Counted from the first letter of the stretch, positions 16,259 to 29,428 are shown. The stretch: 64,000 bases of DNA from Streptococcus oralis (GCF_019929345.1 NZ_JAHZPJ010000009.1:1-64000); one strand, 5' to 3'. Notes: a model not told the origin generated them from the letters alone. A program made the numbers and translations.

Positions 16259-17155
16259 TTACTTAGCTTTTAAAGCTGATAATATGCTTGTTCGTATATC
16301 TTCAACTCCATCAGGATTTGCTGGTAGGAAGATGGTATTATTGCCCTTATTGTCTGCGAAATTATTCAAAGTATCCAAATACTGATTTGTTAATAGAATA
16401 GACATAATCTGGGCTTCCGTGAGTTCAACATTGGCTCCTTTTAATTCTTGAATAGAATCAGCAAGTCCGTCAACAATAGCCTTACGCTGTTCTGCAATCC
16501 CTACCCCGTGTAGACGATCTTTTTCTGCCTCTGCTTCCGCCGCTGTCACAATCTTAATCTTATCTGCTTCTGCAAGTTCTTGCGCAGCGACTCTCTTACG
16601 TTGGGCAGCATTGATTTCATTCATTGATTGTTTAACTTCAGCGTCAGGCTCAACCTTCGTAATCAATGTTTTTACAATGATGTAACCATATGTAGACATT
16701 TCTTCTGCTACTTGCTTTTGAACTTCTAATGCAATTTCATCTTTTTTCTCAAATAGTTCATCCAAGGTCAATTTAGGTACAGACGAACGCAAGGCATCCT
16801 CAATATAGGATTTGATTTGAGCTTCTGGTCTCATTAGTTTATAGTAAGCATCTGTGACATTATTCTCATTCACTCGATACTGAGTTGCCACATTCATGGT
16901 CACAAAGACGTTATCCTGCGTTTTTGTTTCCACGACAATCTCACTTTGCAATAGGCGCAACTGCACCCTGGCCGCAATTCTATCAATCCCAAAAGGAGCT
17001 CGCACATGAATCCCACTGTTACTCAACTTTTGGTATTTACCAAAGCGCTCAATAATGGCGACAGACTGCTGCCTTACAACATACACAGAGCTGATAATAA
17101 TCACTGATGCAATCAGCACTAGAATTAATAGAATAAATAAAACATGTAAAACCAT
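16259..17155 (-). CDS. SPFH/band-7 (stomatin-like) membrane protein
   Basis: 298 residues. An N-terminal membrane helix (3-27) is followed by the SPFH domain (VVRQQSVAIIERFGKYQKL onward, to about 190). A charged, Ala/Glu-rich coiled coil (about 175-225, AEAEAEKDRL) and a C-terminal oligomerisation region follow. Stomatin-type proteins form large membrane-associated rings and are linked to lipid microdomains and membrane protease control. A bacterial partner such as NfeD is absent here. Length matches the family. It has its own strong promoter 27 nt upstream of the ATG, so it is probably monocistronic. The exact role in streptococci is unknown. Confidence 0.88.
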   Translation of the reverse strand: MVLHVLFILLILVLIASVIIISSVYVVRQQSVAIIERFGKYQKLSNSGIHVRAPFGIDRIAARVQLRLLQSEIVVETKTQDNVFVTMNVATQYRVNENNVTDAYYKLMRPEAQIKSYIEDALRSSVPKLTLDELFEKKDEIALEVQKQVAEEMSTYGYIIVKTLITKVEPDAEVKQSMNEINAAQRKRVAAQELAEADKIKIVTAAEAEAEKDRLHGVGIAEQRKAIVDGLADSIQELKGANVELTEAQIMSILLTNQYLDTLNNFADNKGNNTIFLPANPDGVEDIRTSILSALKAK

Positions 17156-17181
17156 GGGAATCTCCCCCTTTCGTCATCCTC

Positions 17182-17210
17182 ATTATAGCATCATCATATT
17201 TATTATGCAA
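17182..17210 (-). promoter_or_regulatory. Promoter of the SPFH gene
   Basis: Minus-strand TTGCAT, 17 nt, TATAAT with TGC extension. Confidence 0.75.
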
Positions 17211-17232
17211 ATAATATGTTAGCAAATTTATT

Positions 17233-18483
17233 TTAGACTAGCATATTATATAAAGTCTCATTCCCATTTAAATTAATATAAGACGGGTCAAACTTCTCCA
17301 TTCGATGAATCAATCCAGCATAATCATGCTTATTGGCAAGAGCTACCCCAATCAATACAGGACCTGTCCCCTTGCTTGCTCGTTTGATATATTCAAAACG
17401 AGTGATGTCATCATTTGGCCCCAAAATGTCATTTACAAACTCTCGTAGAGCTCCTGGACGTTGTGGGAAATTCACTACAAAGTAATGCTTGATTCCATCG
17501 TAAATCAAGGCACGTTCTTCCATCTCTGGCATACGGTTGATATCGTTATTTCCTCCAGAAATGATACAACAAATCGTCTTTCCTTTGATGTAGTCTGATA
17601 GAACTTCCAAGGCTGCAACGCTAGCAGCTCCGGCTGGTTCTGCTACAATACCTTGTTTGGAATAAAGATCAATCAAGGTTTCAGAAATCAATCCCTCATC
17701 CACTCCGATAAGCGTTTCAACATTCTTACGAGTCGCTTCATAAGTTAATTGTCCAACTTTTTGTACAGCTATCCCATCAGCAAACTTATCAATTTCTTTG
17801 AGTTTAACTGGTCCCCCAGCTTCAAAGGCAGCTTTCATAGAGCGAGCACCATTGGCTTCTACACCAATTACTTCGATAGCGGGATTGGTTTCCTTAATAT
17901 AAGTTGAAACCCCTGCAATTAATCCGCCACCTCCTACTGGCACGAGTACTGTATCAAAATCGATAGACTCTTTACGGGCTTCTTCAAGAATTTCATAAGC
18001 TACAGTTCCTTGACCGGCCTGTACATGCGCATCATCAAAAGGATCGATAAAGGTTCTATTTTCTGAAACGGTGAATTCTTGAGCCGCCTTAGCCGAAGCG
18101 TCAAAAGTATCTCCAACCAACTTGATGGTCACGAAATCTCCACCAAAAAAGCGAACCTGCCCAATTTTTTGTTGTGGTGTAGTGATAGGCATAAAGATTG
18201 TTGCAGGAATCTTCATCTCATTACAAGTATAGGCAACACCTTGAGCGTGATTCCCCGCAGACGCACAGACTACACCACGCTCACGTTCTTCTCTTGTTAG
18301 TTGAGAAATGGCATAATAAGCTCCGCGAATCTTAAAAGAGCGAACTCGTTGCGCATTCTCCTTTTTTAAATAGATTTTAGCTCCATATTTCTCTGATAAA
18401 TAATGATCATATTCTAGCGGTGTATTAACTACTACACCACTTAAAACTTTGTGGGCTTTCACCACGTCTTTTGCACTTAGCAT
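17233..18483 (-). CDS. ilvA: Threonine ammonia-lyase (threonine dehydratase)
   Basis: PLP enzyme that deaminates threonine to 2-oxobutanoate, the first committed step to isoleucine. 416 residues, the short Firmicute form. The PLP lysine is in SFKIRGAYYA, the phosphate-binding glycine loop is VPVGGGGLIAGV, and a single C-terminal ACT-like regulatory domain begins near FVVNFPQRPGALREFV. It follows ilvC after 79 nt, with a hairpin between them. In S. pneumoniae I recall extra small genes between ilvC and ilvA, and these are absent here. It is the last gene of the ilvBNC-ilvA cluster. Confidence 0.95.
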   Translation of the reverse strand: MLSAKDVVKAHKVLSGVVVNTPLEYDHYLSEKYGAKIYLKKENAQRVRSFKIRGAYYAISQLTREERERGVVCASAGNHAQGVAYTCNEMKIPATIFMPITTPQQKIGQVRFFGGDFVTIKLVGDTFDASAKAAQEFTVSENRTFIDPFDDAHVQAGQGTVAYEILEEARKESIDFDTVLVPVGGGGLIAGVSTYIKETNPAIEVIGVEANGARSMKAAFEAGGPVKLKEIDKFADGIAVQKVGQLTYEATRKNVETLIGVDEGLISETLIDLYSKQGIVAEPAGAASVAALEVLSDYIKGKTICCIISGGNNDINRMPEMEERALIYDGIKHYFVVNFPQRPGALREFVNDILGPNDDITRFEYIKRASKGTGPVLIGVALANKHDYAGLIHRMEKFDPSYINLNGNETLYNMLV

Positions 18484-18513
18484 TGTCTCCTCCTCAAATA
18501 CTTTTCAAGATAA

Positions 18514-18543
18514 AAGGCGAGTCAGGTACCCCCAACTCGCCTT
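18514..18543 (-). terminator. Hairpin between ilvC and ilvA
   Basis: AAGGCGAGT/ACTCGCCTT stem with a modest T run on the minus strand. It is probably a partial terminator or processing site that lowers ilvA expression relative to ilvBNC. Confidence 0.65.
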
Positions 18544-18562
18544 CTGTTCTTATTATCAAGAA

Positions 18563-20119
<1,557 letters not shown>

Positions 20120-20127
<8 letters not shown>

Positions 20128-21820
20128 GGAACTTCACCCCCAACATCTCATGATTACTCTTACCGGCTGGTACCATTGGTAAAACCTGTTCCTTACGAGA
20201 AATATCCACCTCGATAAACATCGGCACATCCTCCAGAATGACTTCTAAATCCTTCTCTATCGTCTCTGGATTATCAAATTTATAGTTTTTGATACCGTAG
20301 GCCTGTGCCATCAGCTGGAAGTCAGGGAGAGTGTCAAAGACTGACTCTGAAGTTCTACCCTCATAGAAGGATTCCTGCCACTGACGAACCATTCCTAGTG
20401 AGTGGTTATTCAACATGACAACCTTAATCGGCACCTTGTAGATGTTTAGGATAGCCAGCTCTTGGTTGGTCATTTGGAAGCCACCATCACCGACAAAAAG
20501 GATAACTTCTTTTTCTGGATTGGCAATCTTGGCTCCGATAGCCGCAGGAACTCCGAACCCCATGGTACCCAAACCACCTGAAGTGACTAACTGACGCTCA
20601 TTTTGGTAAGGATAATACTGAGCCGTCCACATTTGGTGTTGGCCAACGTCTGTGACAACAATGGCATCCCCATTCGTCAACTCACCGATACGTTCAATAA
20701 CAGCCTGCGGTTGAACCACACGTTCTTTCTTATCATAAGAACGAACGCGATTCTTGTCCTTGGTGACTTTGTCAATCCACTTTTCAGTATTGTTATGAAC
20801 AGTTGGTTCTGCTAAAAGCATCTGCAAGGCTTTCTTAGCGTCCCCAACCACTGGAATATCTGCACTGATAATCTTACCAATCTCAGCTGGGTCAATGTCA
20901 ATATGAGCAACCTTAGCATTCTTAGCAAAGGTCTTAGGATTGCCAGTCAGGCGGTCATCGAAACGGCAACCAATACTAATCATAAAGTCCGCTTCGGTCA
21001 TTGCAATGTTGGCCGCGAAAGAACCGTGCATACCTCCCATTCCTAGGAAGAGCGGATGGCTAGTCGCAATCGTACCTTGCCCTAAAAGACTGGTCACCAC
21101 TGGAATTTGGTAACGTTCAGCAAATTCATTGAGCTCGGCAGCTGCTTCTGCATAACTAATCCCACCACCTGCCAACAAAACAGGTTTCTTGGCTTTTGAC
21201 AATTGCTTCAAGATTTTCTTGATTTGCATGTCATTCGGATCAAGCGTCGGTTGATAACTTGGTAAATTCACCTCTGGTGAATAGATGAAATCTGTCTCTA
21301 GAGCTGATACATCCTTTGGCAAGTCGATCACAACTGGCCCTGGACGACCGGTGGTTGCGATATGGACAGCTTCGGTGATGATACGTGGAATGTCCGCTGT
21401 CTCACGGACTTGGTAATTGTACTTGGTAATAGGCATGGTAATACCGACAATATCCGCCTCCTGAAAGGCATCTTTCCCAATCCCAGCTCGCGCAACCTGA
21501 CCTGTAAAGACCAAAAGGGGAACGCTATCGCTCATGGCATCCGCAATCCCTGTAATGGCATTCGTTGCTCCCGGTCCACTCGTAACGACGGCAACACCCA
21601 ACTTTCCAGTTGATTTGGCATAACCTTCAGCTTCATGCAAACACCCCTGTTCATGACGGCCTAAGATGTGGCGTATGCCTTTGAAATTATAGATAGCATC
21701 ATATAAAGGCAAGACCGCACCACCAGGATAACCAAATATGGTATCAATTCCTAAATCACGAAGTGTTTCCAAAACTAGATCCGACCCTGTCTTAGGAGAG
21801 TCTAAACTGATTTTCTCCAT
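20120..21820 (-). CDS. ilvB: Acetolactate synthase large (catalytic) subunit
   Basis: ThDP-dependent enzyme that condenses pyruvate with pyruvate or 2-oxobutanoate. 566 residues with three domains. The catalytic Glu is in GRHEQGCLHEAEGYAKS, the FAD-domain segment is in the middle, and the ThDP/Mg2+ motif is GDGGFQMTNQELAIL. It is first in ilvBNC. The start is supported by AAGGGGAAC before the ATG and a promoter ending about 38 nt upstream. The short leader contains no T-box. A CodY-like box lies upstream of the -35. Confidence 0.96.
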
Positions 21821-21858
21821 TGTTCCCCTTTCTCTTCTCTTAAAAATAGCTTGTTACT

Positions 21859-21886
21859 ATCATACCATTTTTTCAAAAATTTTCAA
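21859..21886 (-). promoter_or_regulatory. Promoter of ilvBNC
   Basis: Minus-strand TTGAAA, 16 nt, TATGAT with TGG extension. Confidence 0.65.
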
Positions 21887-21898
21887 GACAAAAGAATC

Positions 21899-21913
21899 AA
21901 TTTTCTGAATTTT
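21899..21913 (-). promoter_or_regulatory. Candidate CodY box upstream of ilvB
   Basis: AATTTTCTGAATTTT matches 13 of 15 positions of the CodY consensus AATTTTCWGAAAATT. It lies about 12 bp upstream of the ilvB -35. CodY control of ilv genes by branched-chain amino acids is known in Gram-positive bacteria; its action here is inferred. Confidence 0.5.
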
Positions 21914-22084
21914 CTATCTAAAAGTGTTTTTATGAATATTTTCCTCATTTTTATTTATACATTATCGAATTTAGGAATCTTTAACTACTTTAATTTATCA
22001 AATGAATGTGTTTTCTTTGTGAATAGAATTAGTATTTTCAGAACCTACATACTAACAACACCTTACGTGTATAAGGCAAATATA

Positions 22085-22114
22085 GAAAAAAGGAAGCCAC
22101 TAAGTGACTTCCTT
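22085..22114 (-). terminator. Terminator of fusA
   Basis: GGAAG..CAC/GTG..CTTCC stem followed by TTTTTT on the minus strand, 17 nt after the fusA stop. Confidence 0.85.
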
Positions 22115-22130
22115 CTAGAGTGAGGACTGA

Positions 22131-24212
22131 TTAGTCTTCACCTTTGTTTTTCTTAATGATTTCTTCTTGTACTGACTTAGGTACATCTTCGTAGTGGTCA
22201 AATACCATCATGAATGTACCACGTCCTTGCGATGCAGAACGAAGAACTGTTGCGTAACCGAACATTTCAGCAAGTGGAACGTAAGCACGAACGATTTGGC
22301 TGTTACCGTGTGCTTCCATACCATCTACACGTCCACGACGAGCAGTTACGTGACCCATAACATCACCAAGGTTCTCTTCAGGAACAGTGATGGTTACAAG
22401 CATCATTGGCTCAAGGATAGCTGGTTGTGCAGTCTTAGCAGCTTCTTTAAGAGCAAGTGAAGCCGCGATCTTGAAGGCAGTTTCAGATGAGTCGACATCG
22501 TGGTATGAACCATCGTAAAGCTTAGCTTTAACGTCAACCATTGGGTAACCTGCAAGAACACCGTTAGCCATAGATTCTACCAAACCTTTTTCAACCGCTG
22601 GGATAAATTCACGAGGAACCACACCACCGACGATTGCGTTTTCGAATTCGAATCCTTTACCTTCTTCGTTTGGACTAAACTCAATCCATACATCACCGAA
22701 TTGACCTTTACCACCAGACTGACGTTTGAAGAATCCACGTGCTTGAGTAGAAGCGCGGAATGTTTCACGGTAAGATACTTGAGGAGCACCTACGTTCGCT
22801 TCAACTTTGAACTCACGACGCATACGGTCAACAAGGACGTCAAGGTGAAGTTCACCCATACCTGAGATAACTGTTTCACCAGTCTCAACGTTTGTTTCAA
22901 CGCGGAATGTTGGATCTTCTTCAGCCAATTTTTGAAGGGCAATACCCATCTTGTCTTGGTCCGCTTTAGATTTTGGCTCAACCATCAATTGGATAACTGG
23001 TTCTGGAACGTGGATTGACTCAAGGATGATTTTAGCTTTTTCATCTGTCAATGAATCACCAGTAGTTGTATCCTTCAAACCAATAGCAGCTGCAATATCA
23101 CCAGCATAAACGGTTTCGATTTCTTGACGACTATTGGCATGCAATTGCACAAGACGTCCGATACGTTCACGTTTACCTTTAGAAGTGTTCATTACGTAAG
23201 AACCTGATTGAAGAACACCTGAGTATACACGGAAGAATGTCAAACGACCTACAAATGGGTCTGTTGCAATCTTGAAGGCAAGAGCTGCGAATGGTTCTTC
23301 GTCAGATGCTGGACGAGTTTCTTCTTCATCTGTATCTGGGTTGATACCTTTGATCGCTGGGATATCAAGTGGGCTTGGAAGGTAGTCGATAACTGCATCA
23401 AGCATCAATTGAACACCTTTGTTCTTGAAGGCAGATCCACACAATACTGGGAAGAATTCAACGTTGATAGTTGCTTTACGGATAGCAGCTTTCAATTCTT
23501 CGTTAGTGATTTCTTCACCTTCAAGGTATTTCATCATCAAGTCTTCATCAGTTTCAGCAACTGCTTCAACCAATTTTTCACGGTATTCTTGAGCTTGGTC
23601 AAGGTATTCAGCTGGAATATCTTCTTCAAGGATATCTGTACCAAGGTCGTTAGTATAGATTTCAGCTTTCATCTTGATCAAGTCGATGATACCACGGAAG
23701 TCATCTTCAGCACCGATTGGCAATTGGATTGGGTGTGCGTTTGCTTGAAGACGGTCGTGAAGTGTGCTTACTGAGTAAAGGAAGTCCGCACCGATTTTGT
23801 CCATTTTGTTGGCAAATACGATACGTGGAACTCCGTACTCAGTTGCTTGGCGCCAAACTGTTTCAGTTTGAGGCTCAACACCAGATTGTGAGTCAAGAAC
23901 AGTAACCGCACCGTCCAATACACGAAGAGAACGTTGTACTTCGATTGTGAAGTCCACGTGTCCTGGTGTGTCGATGATGTTTACGCGGTGGTTGTTCCAT
24001 TGAGCTGTTGTCGCAGCAGATGTGATAGTGATACCACGTTCTTGCTCTTGCTCCATCCAGTCCATTTGTGACGCACCTTCGTGAGTTTCACCGATTTTGT
24101 GGATTTTACCAGTGTAGTAAAGAATACGCTCAGTAGTTGTTGTTTTACCGGCATCGACGTGAGCCATGATACCAATATTACGAGTTTTTTCAAGTGAAAA
24201 TTCGCGTGCCAT
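22131..24212 (-). CDS. fusA: Elongation factor G
   Basis: Translocation GTPase, 693 residues. G motifs are AHVDAGKTT (G1), DTPGHVDF (G3) and NKMD (G4), followed by domains II to V in the usual order. It moves tRNAs and mRNA through the ribosome and acts with RRF in recycling. It is third in the rpsL-rpsG-fusA arrangement but has its own extended -10 promoter between two structured elements, so it can be expressed apart from the ribosomal proteins. The RBS AGGAGAAACTAACCTC precedes the ATG. Confidence 0.98.
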   Translation of the reverse strand: MAREFSLEKTRNIGIMAHVDAGKTTTTERILYYTGKIHKIGETHEGASQMDWMEQEQERGITITSAATTAQWNNHRVNIIDTPGHVDFTIEVQRSLRVLDGAVTVLDSQSGVEPQTETVWRQATEYGVPRIVFANKMDKIGADFLYSVSTLHDRLQANAHPIQLPIGAEDDFRGIIDLIKMKAEIYTNDLGTDILEEDIPAEYLDQAQEYREKLVEAVAETDEDLMMKYLEGEEITNEELKAAIRKATINVEFFPVLCGSAFKNKGVQLMLDAVIDYLPSPLDIPAIKGINPDTDEEETRPASDEEPFAALAFKIATDPFVGRLTFFRVYSGVLQSGSYVMNTSKGKRERIGRLVQLHANSRQEIETVYAGDIAAAIGLKDTTTGDSLTDEKAKIILESIHVPEPVIQLMVEPKSKADQDKMGIALQKLAEEDPTFRVETNVETGETVISGMGELHLDVLVDRMRREFKVEANVGAPQVSYRETFRASTQARGFFKRQSGGKGQFGDVWIEFSPNEEGKGFEFENAIVGGVVPREFIPAVEKGLVESMANGVLAGYPMVDVKAKLYDGSYHDVDSSETAFKIAASLALKEAAKTAQPAILEPMMLVTITVPEENLGDVMGHVTARRGRVDGMEAHGNSQIVRAYVPLAEMFGYATVLRSASQGRGTFMMVFDHYEDVPKSVQEEIIKKNKGED

Positions 24213-24247
24213 GAGGTTAGTTTCTCCTATTTTTTATTTTACAATCT

Positions 24248-24256
24248 ATTATAACA
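24248..24256 (-). promoter_or_regulatory. Extended -10 promoter of fusA
   Basis: TGTTATAAT on the minus strand, placed directly after a terminator T run. No good -35 is visible. Confidence 0.55.
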
Positions 24257-24262
24257 TTATTT

Positions 24263-24293
24263 AGAAAAAACGGATAGGCAGGACCTACCCGTT
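24263..24293 (-). terminator. Second terminator-like hairpin before fusA
   Basis: AACGGGTAGGT and GCCTATCCGTT form an imperfect stem followed by a T run on the minus strand, just before the fusA -10. Confidence 0.65.
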
Positions 24294-24320
24294 CTCAATG
24301 TTTATCTTGTTTTTGTTGGT

Positions 24321-24342
24321 TTCAACTTGTATACAAGTTGAA
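24321..24342. repeat. Perfect 22-bp palindrome in the rpsG-fusA spacer
   Basis: Half-site TTCAACTTGTA is followed immediately by its exact reverse complement. Next to it CTCGGG (24348-24353) and CCCGAG (24381-24386) form another inverted repeat. Function unknown; it could be a protein-binding site or an RNA processing structure. Confidence 0.8.
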
Positions 24343-24399
24343 TTGAACTCGGGCTAGAAGCTTAAGTTAACTGATTTGAACCCGAGCGAGGCCCGGTGC

Positions 24400-24444
24400 A
24401 AAAAAGATAAACTGCTTTGTGTTCACGGAACACTGCATCAGTTT
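24400..24444 (-). terminator. Terminator of rpsL-rpsG
   Basis: Two-part stem AAACTG + GTGTTC pairing with GAACAC + CAGTTT, followed by ATCTTTTTT on the minus strand. Confidence 0.75.
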
Positions 24445-24487
24445 CCTATTTTTGCCTTGGGCCTTTGCCGCTCTTGGTATCATTTTA

Positions 24488-24958
24488 TTACCAACGGAAG
24501 TGTGCGAAGGCACGGTTAGCTTCAGCCATACGGTGAGTGTCTTCACGTTTCTTAACTGCTGCACCAGTGTTGTTCGCAGCGTCCAAGATTTCTTTTGCAA
24601 GACGGTCTTGCATTGTGTGTTCACCACGAAGGCGAGCGATGGTTACCAACCAACGAAGTCCAAGTGTTGTACGACGTTCTGGACGAACTTCAACTGGGAC
24701 TTGGTAGTTAGATCCACCAACACGACGTGCACGTACTTCAAGTACAGGCATGATGTTTTCCATAGCTGTTTCAAATACTTCAAGTGCATCGTTACCAGTA
24801 GCTTCTTTGATTTGCTCAAAAGCACCGTAAACGATTGAAGCAGCTGTACCACGTTTACCATCAAGCATAACGCGGTTGATAAGACGAGTAACTAGTTGTG
24901 AATTGTAAAGCGGATCTGGCAATACGTCACGTTTTGGAGCTCTATTTTTACGACTCAT
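24488..24958 (-). CDS. rpsG: 30S ribosomal protein S7
   Basis: 156 residues with the family segments [21 protein letters not shown] and [16 protein letters not shown] and the end [20 protein letters not shown]7 nucleates assembly of the 16S 3' major domain and contacts mRNA and tRNA in the E site. It follows rpsL by 19 nt. In many bacteria S7 represses its own operon. Confidence 0.98.
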
Positions 24959-24977
24959 TTCTCTTTATCCCCTTTCC

Positions 24978-25391
24978 TTATGCTTTTGGACGTTTAGTAC
25001 CGTATTTAGAACGGCCTTGTTTACGATCGTTAACACCTGCAGTATCAAGTGCACCACGGACGATATGGTAACGTACCCCCGGAAGGTCTTTTACACGTCC
25101 ACCGCGAAGAAGCACCACGCTGTGCTCTTGCAAGTTGTGTCCGATACCTGGGATGTAGGCAGTAACTTCGATAAGGTTGCTCAAACGTACACGAGCGAAT
25201 TTACGAAGGGCAGAGTTAGGTTTTTTAGGTGTCATTGTTCCAACACGAGTTGCAACACCACGTTTTTGTGGTGAAGAAACGTTTGTTTGAACTTTTTTAT
25301 GACTGTTGTAACCAACGTTCAAAGCTGGTGATTTAGATTTTTCTACTTTTGATTTACGCGGTTTGCGAACCAATTGGTTAATTGTAGGCAT
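24978..25391 (-). CDS. rpsL: 30S ribosomal protein S12
   Basis: 137 residues, ending [11 protein letters not shown], with the decoding-centre loops [11 protein letters not shown] and [13 protein letters not shown]. Lys56 and Lys101, the positions most often altered in streptomycin-resistant streptococci, are both Lys. This is the first gene of the str cluster. The RBS AGGAGAATGTAG precedes the ATG and the leader is about 130 nt. Confidence 0.98.
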   Translation of the reverse strand: MPTINQLVRKPRKSKVEKSKSPALNVGYNSHKKVQTNVSSPQKRGVATRVGTMTPKKPNSALRKFARVRLSNLIEVTAYIPGIGHNLQEHSVVLLRGGRVKDLPGVRYHIVRGALDTAGVNDRKQGRSKYGTKRPKA

Positions 25392-25527
25392 CTACATTCT
25401 CCTGTGTTTTTTTATTTTTGGTGATGATACACTTGGTGACAGCTACCATCTGTGTGTACTTTTGCAACATTTGTCAGCACGTCCCTGTACACTTTTGAGA
25501 GACCAAAAGTAAAAAGTACCGTCTATT
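25392..25527 (-). other. rpsL mRNA leader
   Basis: About 130 nt between the promoter and the rpsL start, without an ORF. It could carry a ribosomal-protein feedback structure, but I cannot fold it reliably by eye. Between this promoter and the terminator at 25627 nothing else was seen. Confidence 0.4.
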
Positions 25528-25557
25528 ATTGTAACACAATTTTTCCTTCATTGTCAA
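25528..25557 (-). promoter_or_regulatory. Promoter of rpsL-rpsG
   Basis: Minus-strand TTGACA, 18 nt, TACAAT. Confidence 0.75.
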
Positions 25558-25626
25558 GATATTTTTCATTTTTATTCTGATCTTTTAACTCTTTGACACT
25601 AGCTTTCACCGCTTTTCTAAACCAGA

Positions 25627-25650
25627 AAAGGAGGCAATTTGCCTCCTCCT
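25627..25650 (-). terminator. Terminator of the two-component/ABC operon
   Basis: AGGAGGCAA/TTGCCTCCT hairpin followed by TTTTCT on the minus strand. Confidence 0.8.
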
Positions 25651-25708
25651 TTCTAGTATGGATTTCCTTCGATTTAGCAATCATTTGAGTTGTTTTTTAT
25701 CTTTCTTA

Positions 25709-27407
<1,699 letters not shown>

Positions 27408-27411
27408 AGAT

Positions 27412-28152
27412 TTATTTTACCTCGATCCGTTTTTTCAGCTGGATTACTAGGACACCAAAGAAAACTGTATAGCCTAGTACAACCAAGGCGGAAAGAATAT
27501 TAAACTCATGGCGCTCTAAATAAGCAGAAACGACCTGCATCAGTTGATAGGTTGGGGTCAGTTTTCCAATAGATTGGAGCCATTCTGGGAAGGAATTCAA
27601 AGGAAACCACAGTCCACCTAGGACAGCCAAAGCAATATAGGCAATATTTCCAACAACCGTCATCAGTTGAGCACTAGGAAGCAAGCTCACCAAGACACCC
27701 ATGCTGATAAAGACCACGCTTCCGACCAGCAAAATAGCACCGATTACCAACCAGTCAAGCCAAGGTAGAGTCACTCCGCGGACAAAATGACCAACTGAAA
27801 AGACAACTATAATTGATAACAAGAAAGTTAGCAGAGTGCTGAACAGTTTTGATACATAATATTCTACCATAGATACAGGAGAATGTTGAATCAATTTTTG
27901 CCAGTTGTTTGTCTTGTCGGATTCGAGTGTGCTAGGGATACTGAAAAAGGCGCTTGACATGATACTAAAGAGCGTCATGGCAAAGAGATAGGCTTGCAGA
28001 GCGATTTCTGGAATGTCTGATCCTGACATCATACCAGAAAAAATAAGGTAAAACACACTTGGGAGTCCGATGGATAGCAAGTAGTAGACGGCTTGCCGTT
28101 TCATCAAAATGATTTCCACTTTCATGAGACTTGTCATATTTTTCATCGTCAA
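27412..28152 (-). CDS. ABC-2 type transporter permease
   Basis: 246 residues with six predicted membrane helices and ABC-2 topology. A conserved C-terminal segment precedes the last helix (about 180-205, LNSFPEWLQSIGKLTPTYQL). It works with the ATPase encoded 6 nt upstream, probably exporting a peptide, lipid or drug. The downstream kinase may monitor transporter flux. Substrate unknown. Confidence 0.85.
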   Translation of the reverse strand: MTMKNMTSLMKVEIILMKRQAVYYLLSIGLPSVFYLIFSGMMSGSDIPEIALQAYLFAMTLFSIMSSAFFSIPSTLESDKTNNWQKLIQHSPVSMVEYYVSKLFSTLLTFLLSIIVVFSVGHFVRGVTLPWLDWLVIGAILLVGSVVFISMGVLVSLLPSAQLMTVVGNIAYIALAVLGGLWFPLNSFPEWLQSIGKLTPTYQLMQVVSAYLERHEFNILSALVVLGYTVFFGVLVIQLKKRIEVK

Positions 28153-28158
28153 TCTCCT

Positions 28159-29034
28159 TTAGTCTTGAGTCGTTTCGAAAATACTATCTAAGAGAGTTCG
28201 ATTGCGAACTTCAATTTCTTCGATCGTGCAGCCCTGCTCTTGCAAGACTTTCCACACCTGGCTGGCTTCTTTGGTGGTGAAGGAAAGAGCATTTTGCTTG
28301 ATTTCAAGCTCTTGAACCATAGTCAGGGTACTGACAAGATCCTGATAAGTTAGAGGTACCGTAAAGTGTTTTTCTTGTTCTTCACCACGCATGGCATAAG
28401 GTGTCGTATCACGGATCAATTCACCCTTGTGGAGGACCAAGATGCGATCAGCCGTATGCTCCACCTCTTCGATATAGTGAGAAGAATAGACAATGGTCAC
28501 ACCATTTTTCTTCAACTGATCGACAATCTCCCAAAAATGCTGACGTGTCGAGGTATCCATTGCTGCAGTTGGTTCATCTAAGAATAGAATTTTCGGACGA
28601 CCTATTAAAGCCAACACGAAAGAGAACAAACGTTTTTGCCCACCAGATAGCTTGCCCGCTAGCTGATTTTTCTGTTTGTCCGAAAATCTTAGCAAGTCAT
28701 CAATTTCTTTGTCTGAGAGACTGTTTGAATAGATTGATTGAAAGAAGGATAAAAGTTCTTTCACTTTCAAGTCTTGAACCACCGTATTTTCTTGAGGCAA
28801 AATAGAAATAAGGTGCTTTAAACGAGGATCTGTTGGCGCAAAGCCTTGAATGGCGACCTGACCTGAGCTCATGAACTTATCGCCCAAGAGGCAATCAATC
28901 AAGGTCGTCTTACCTGCTCCATTTGGACCAATCAAGGCGACACATTCACCATGATGGATTTCAAAAGAGATGTTCCGCAAGATCTCCTTGTCTTTTATTT
29001 TCTTACTTAATTTCTCAACTTTAATCACAGTCAT
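28159..29034 (-). CDS. ABC transporter ATP-binding protein
   Basis: 291 residues. Walker A GPNGAGKTT (36-44), Q-loop in ILPQEN, signature KLSGGQKRLF, Walker B ILFLDEPTAAMD and H-loop SSHYIEE. The C-terminal 70 residues form an accessory domain typical of ABC-2 drug or bacteriocin-type exporters. It pairs with the permease gene that follows. An RBS AAAGGAG is 8 nt before the ATG. Confidence 0.93.
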   Translation of the reverse strand: MTVIKVEKLSKKIKDKEILRNISFEIHHGECVALIGPNGAGKTTLIDCLLGDKFMSSGQVAIQGFAPTDPRLKHLISILPQENTVVQDLKVKELLSFFQSIYSNSLSDKEIDDLLRFSDKQKNQLAGKLSGGQKRLFSFVLALIGRPKILFLDEPTAAMDTSTRQHFWEIVDQLKKNGVTIVYSSHYIEEVEHTADRILVLHKGELIRDTTPYAMRGEEQEKHFTVPLTYQDLVSTLTMVQELEIKQNALSFTTKEASQVWKVLQEQGCTIEEIEVRNRTLLDSIFETTQD

Positions 29035-29082
29035 GAGATTCTCCTTTCAACCACTCCATTCCCATAGGAAATAAGACGAAAA

Positions 29083-29214
29083 TCATAAATCCACCCCCCA
29101 AGCACCACGAATGAATTGGCCCAGCAAGGTTTGGTCAAACCAACCAGTAAACATTTCCACCAACCATACCAAGAGTGACAGACCGATAAAGAGATAGATG
29201 ATTGCTTTTTTCAT
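29083..29214 (-). CDS. 43-residue membrane peptide in the two-component/ABC operon
   Basis: A short gene on the minus strand starting at the ATG at 29214: MKKAIIYLFIGLSLLVW, then VEMFTGWF, ending in GAWGVDL with TGA at 29083-29085. One membrane helix (4-20) and an amphipathic tail. RBS GGAG is 7-8 nt upstream. The start overlaps the TGA of the preceding gene as ATGA, so the two are coupled. It precedes the ATPase by 48 nt. It could be a regulator or subunit of the transporter or kinase. Function unknown. Confidence 0.7.
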   Translation of the reverse strand: MKKAIIYLFIGLSLLVWLVEMFTGWFDQTLLGQFIRGAWGVDL

Positions 29215-29402
29215 TTCTCAAACTCCTTTTTCACATCTCTAACTAATTTCAAACCTTCTCTGACAAGCCAAGACATCATCCCAAAACCAGCAAATAGCTC
29301 CCAAGGAAAATGATAGAAACCCTCGTCCAATCCTGAAAACATGAGATAGGTCATCACTCCTGCTGCTACTAAACTCACTGCGACAATCATTTTATTTTTC
29401 AT
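29211..29402 (-). CDS. 63-residue membrane protein, first gene of the two-component/ABC operon
   Basis: I start it at the ATG at 29402 (MKNKMIVAVSLV), because GGAGG lies 8 nt upstream. The longer frame would begin upstream inside the promoter. Two membrane helices (about 4-22 and 33-50) and a basic/acidic C-terminal tail (VREGLKLVRDVKKEFEK). Unknown function. Position at the head of the operon and coupling to the 43-residue peptide suggest a joint role with the RR11-type system. Confidence 0.7.
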   Translation of the reverse strand: MKNKMIVAVSLVAAGVMTYLMFSGLDEGFYHFPWELFAGFGMMSWLVREGLKLVRDVKKEFEK

Positions 29403-29428
29403 TTCTTCTTCCTCCATTTCATACTTCA

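Noticed and set aside
21821..22085. A T-box riboswitch upstream of ilvB
   Set aside because: The promoter lies about 38 nt before the ATG, which leaves no room for a specifier and antiterminator stem. No T-box core sequence was seen.
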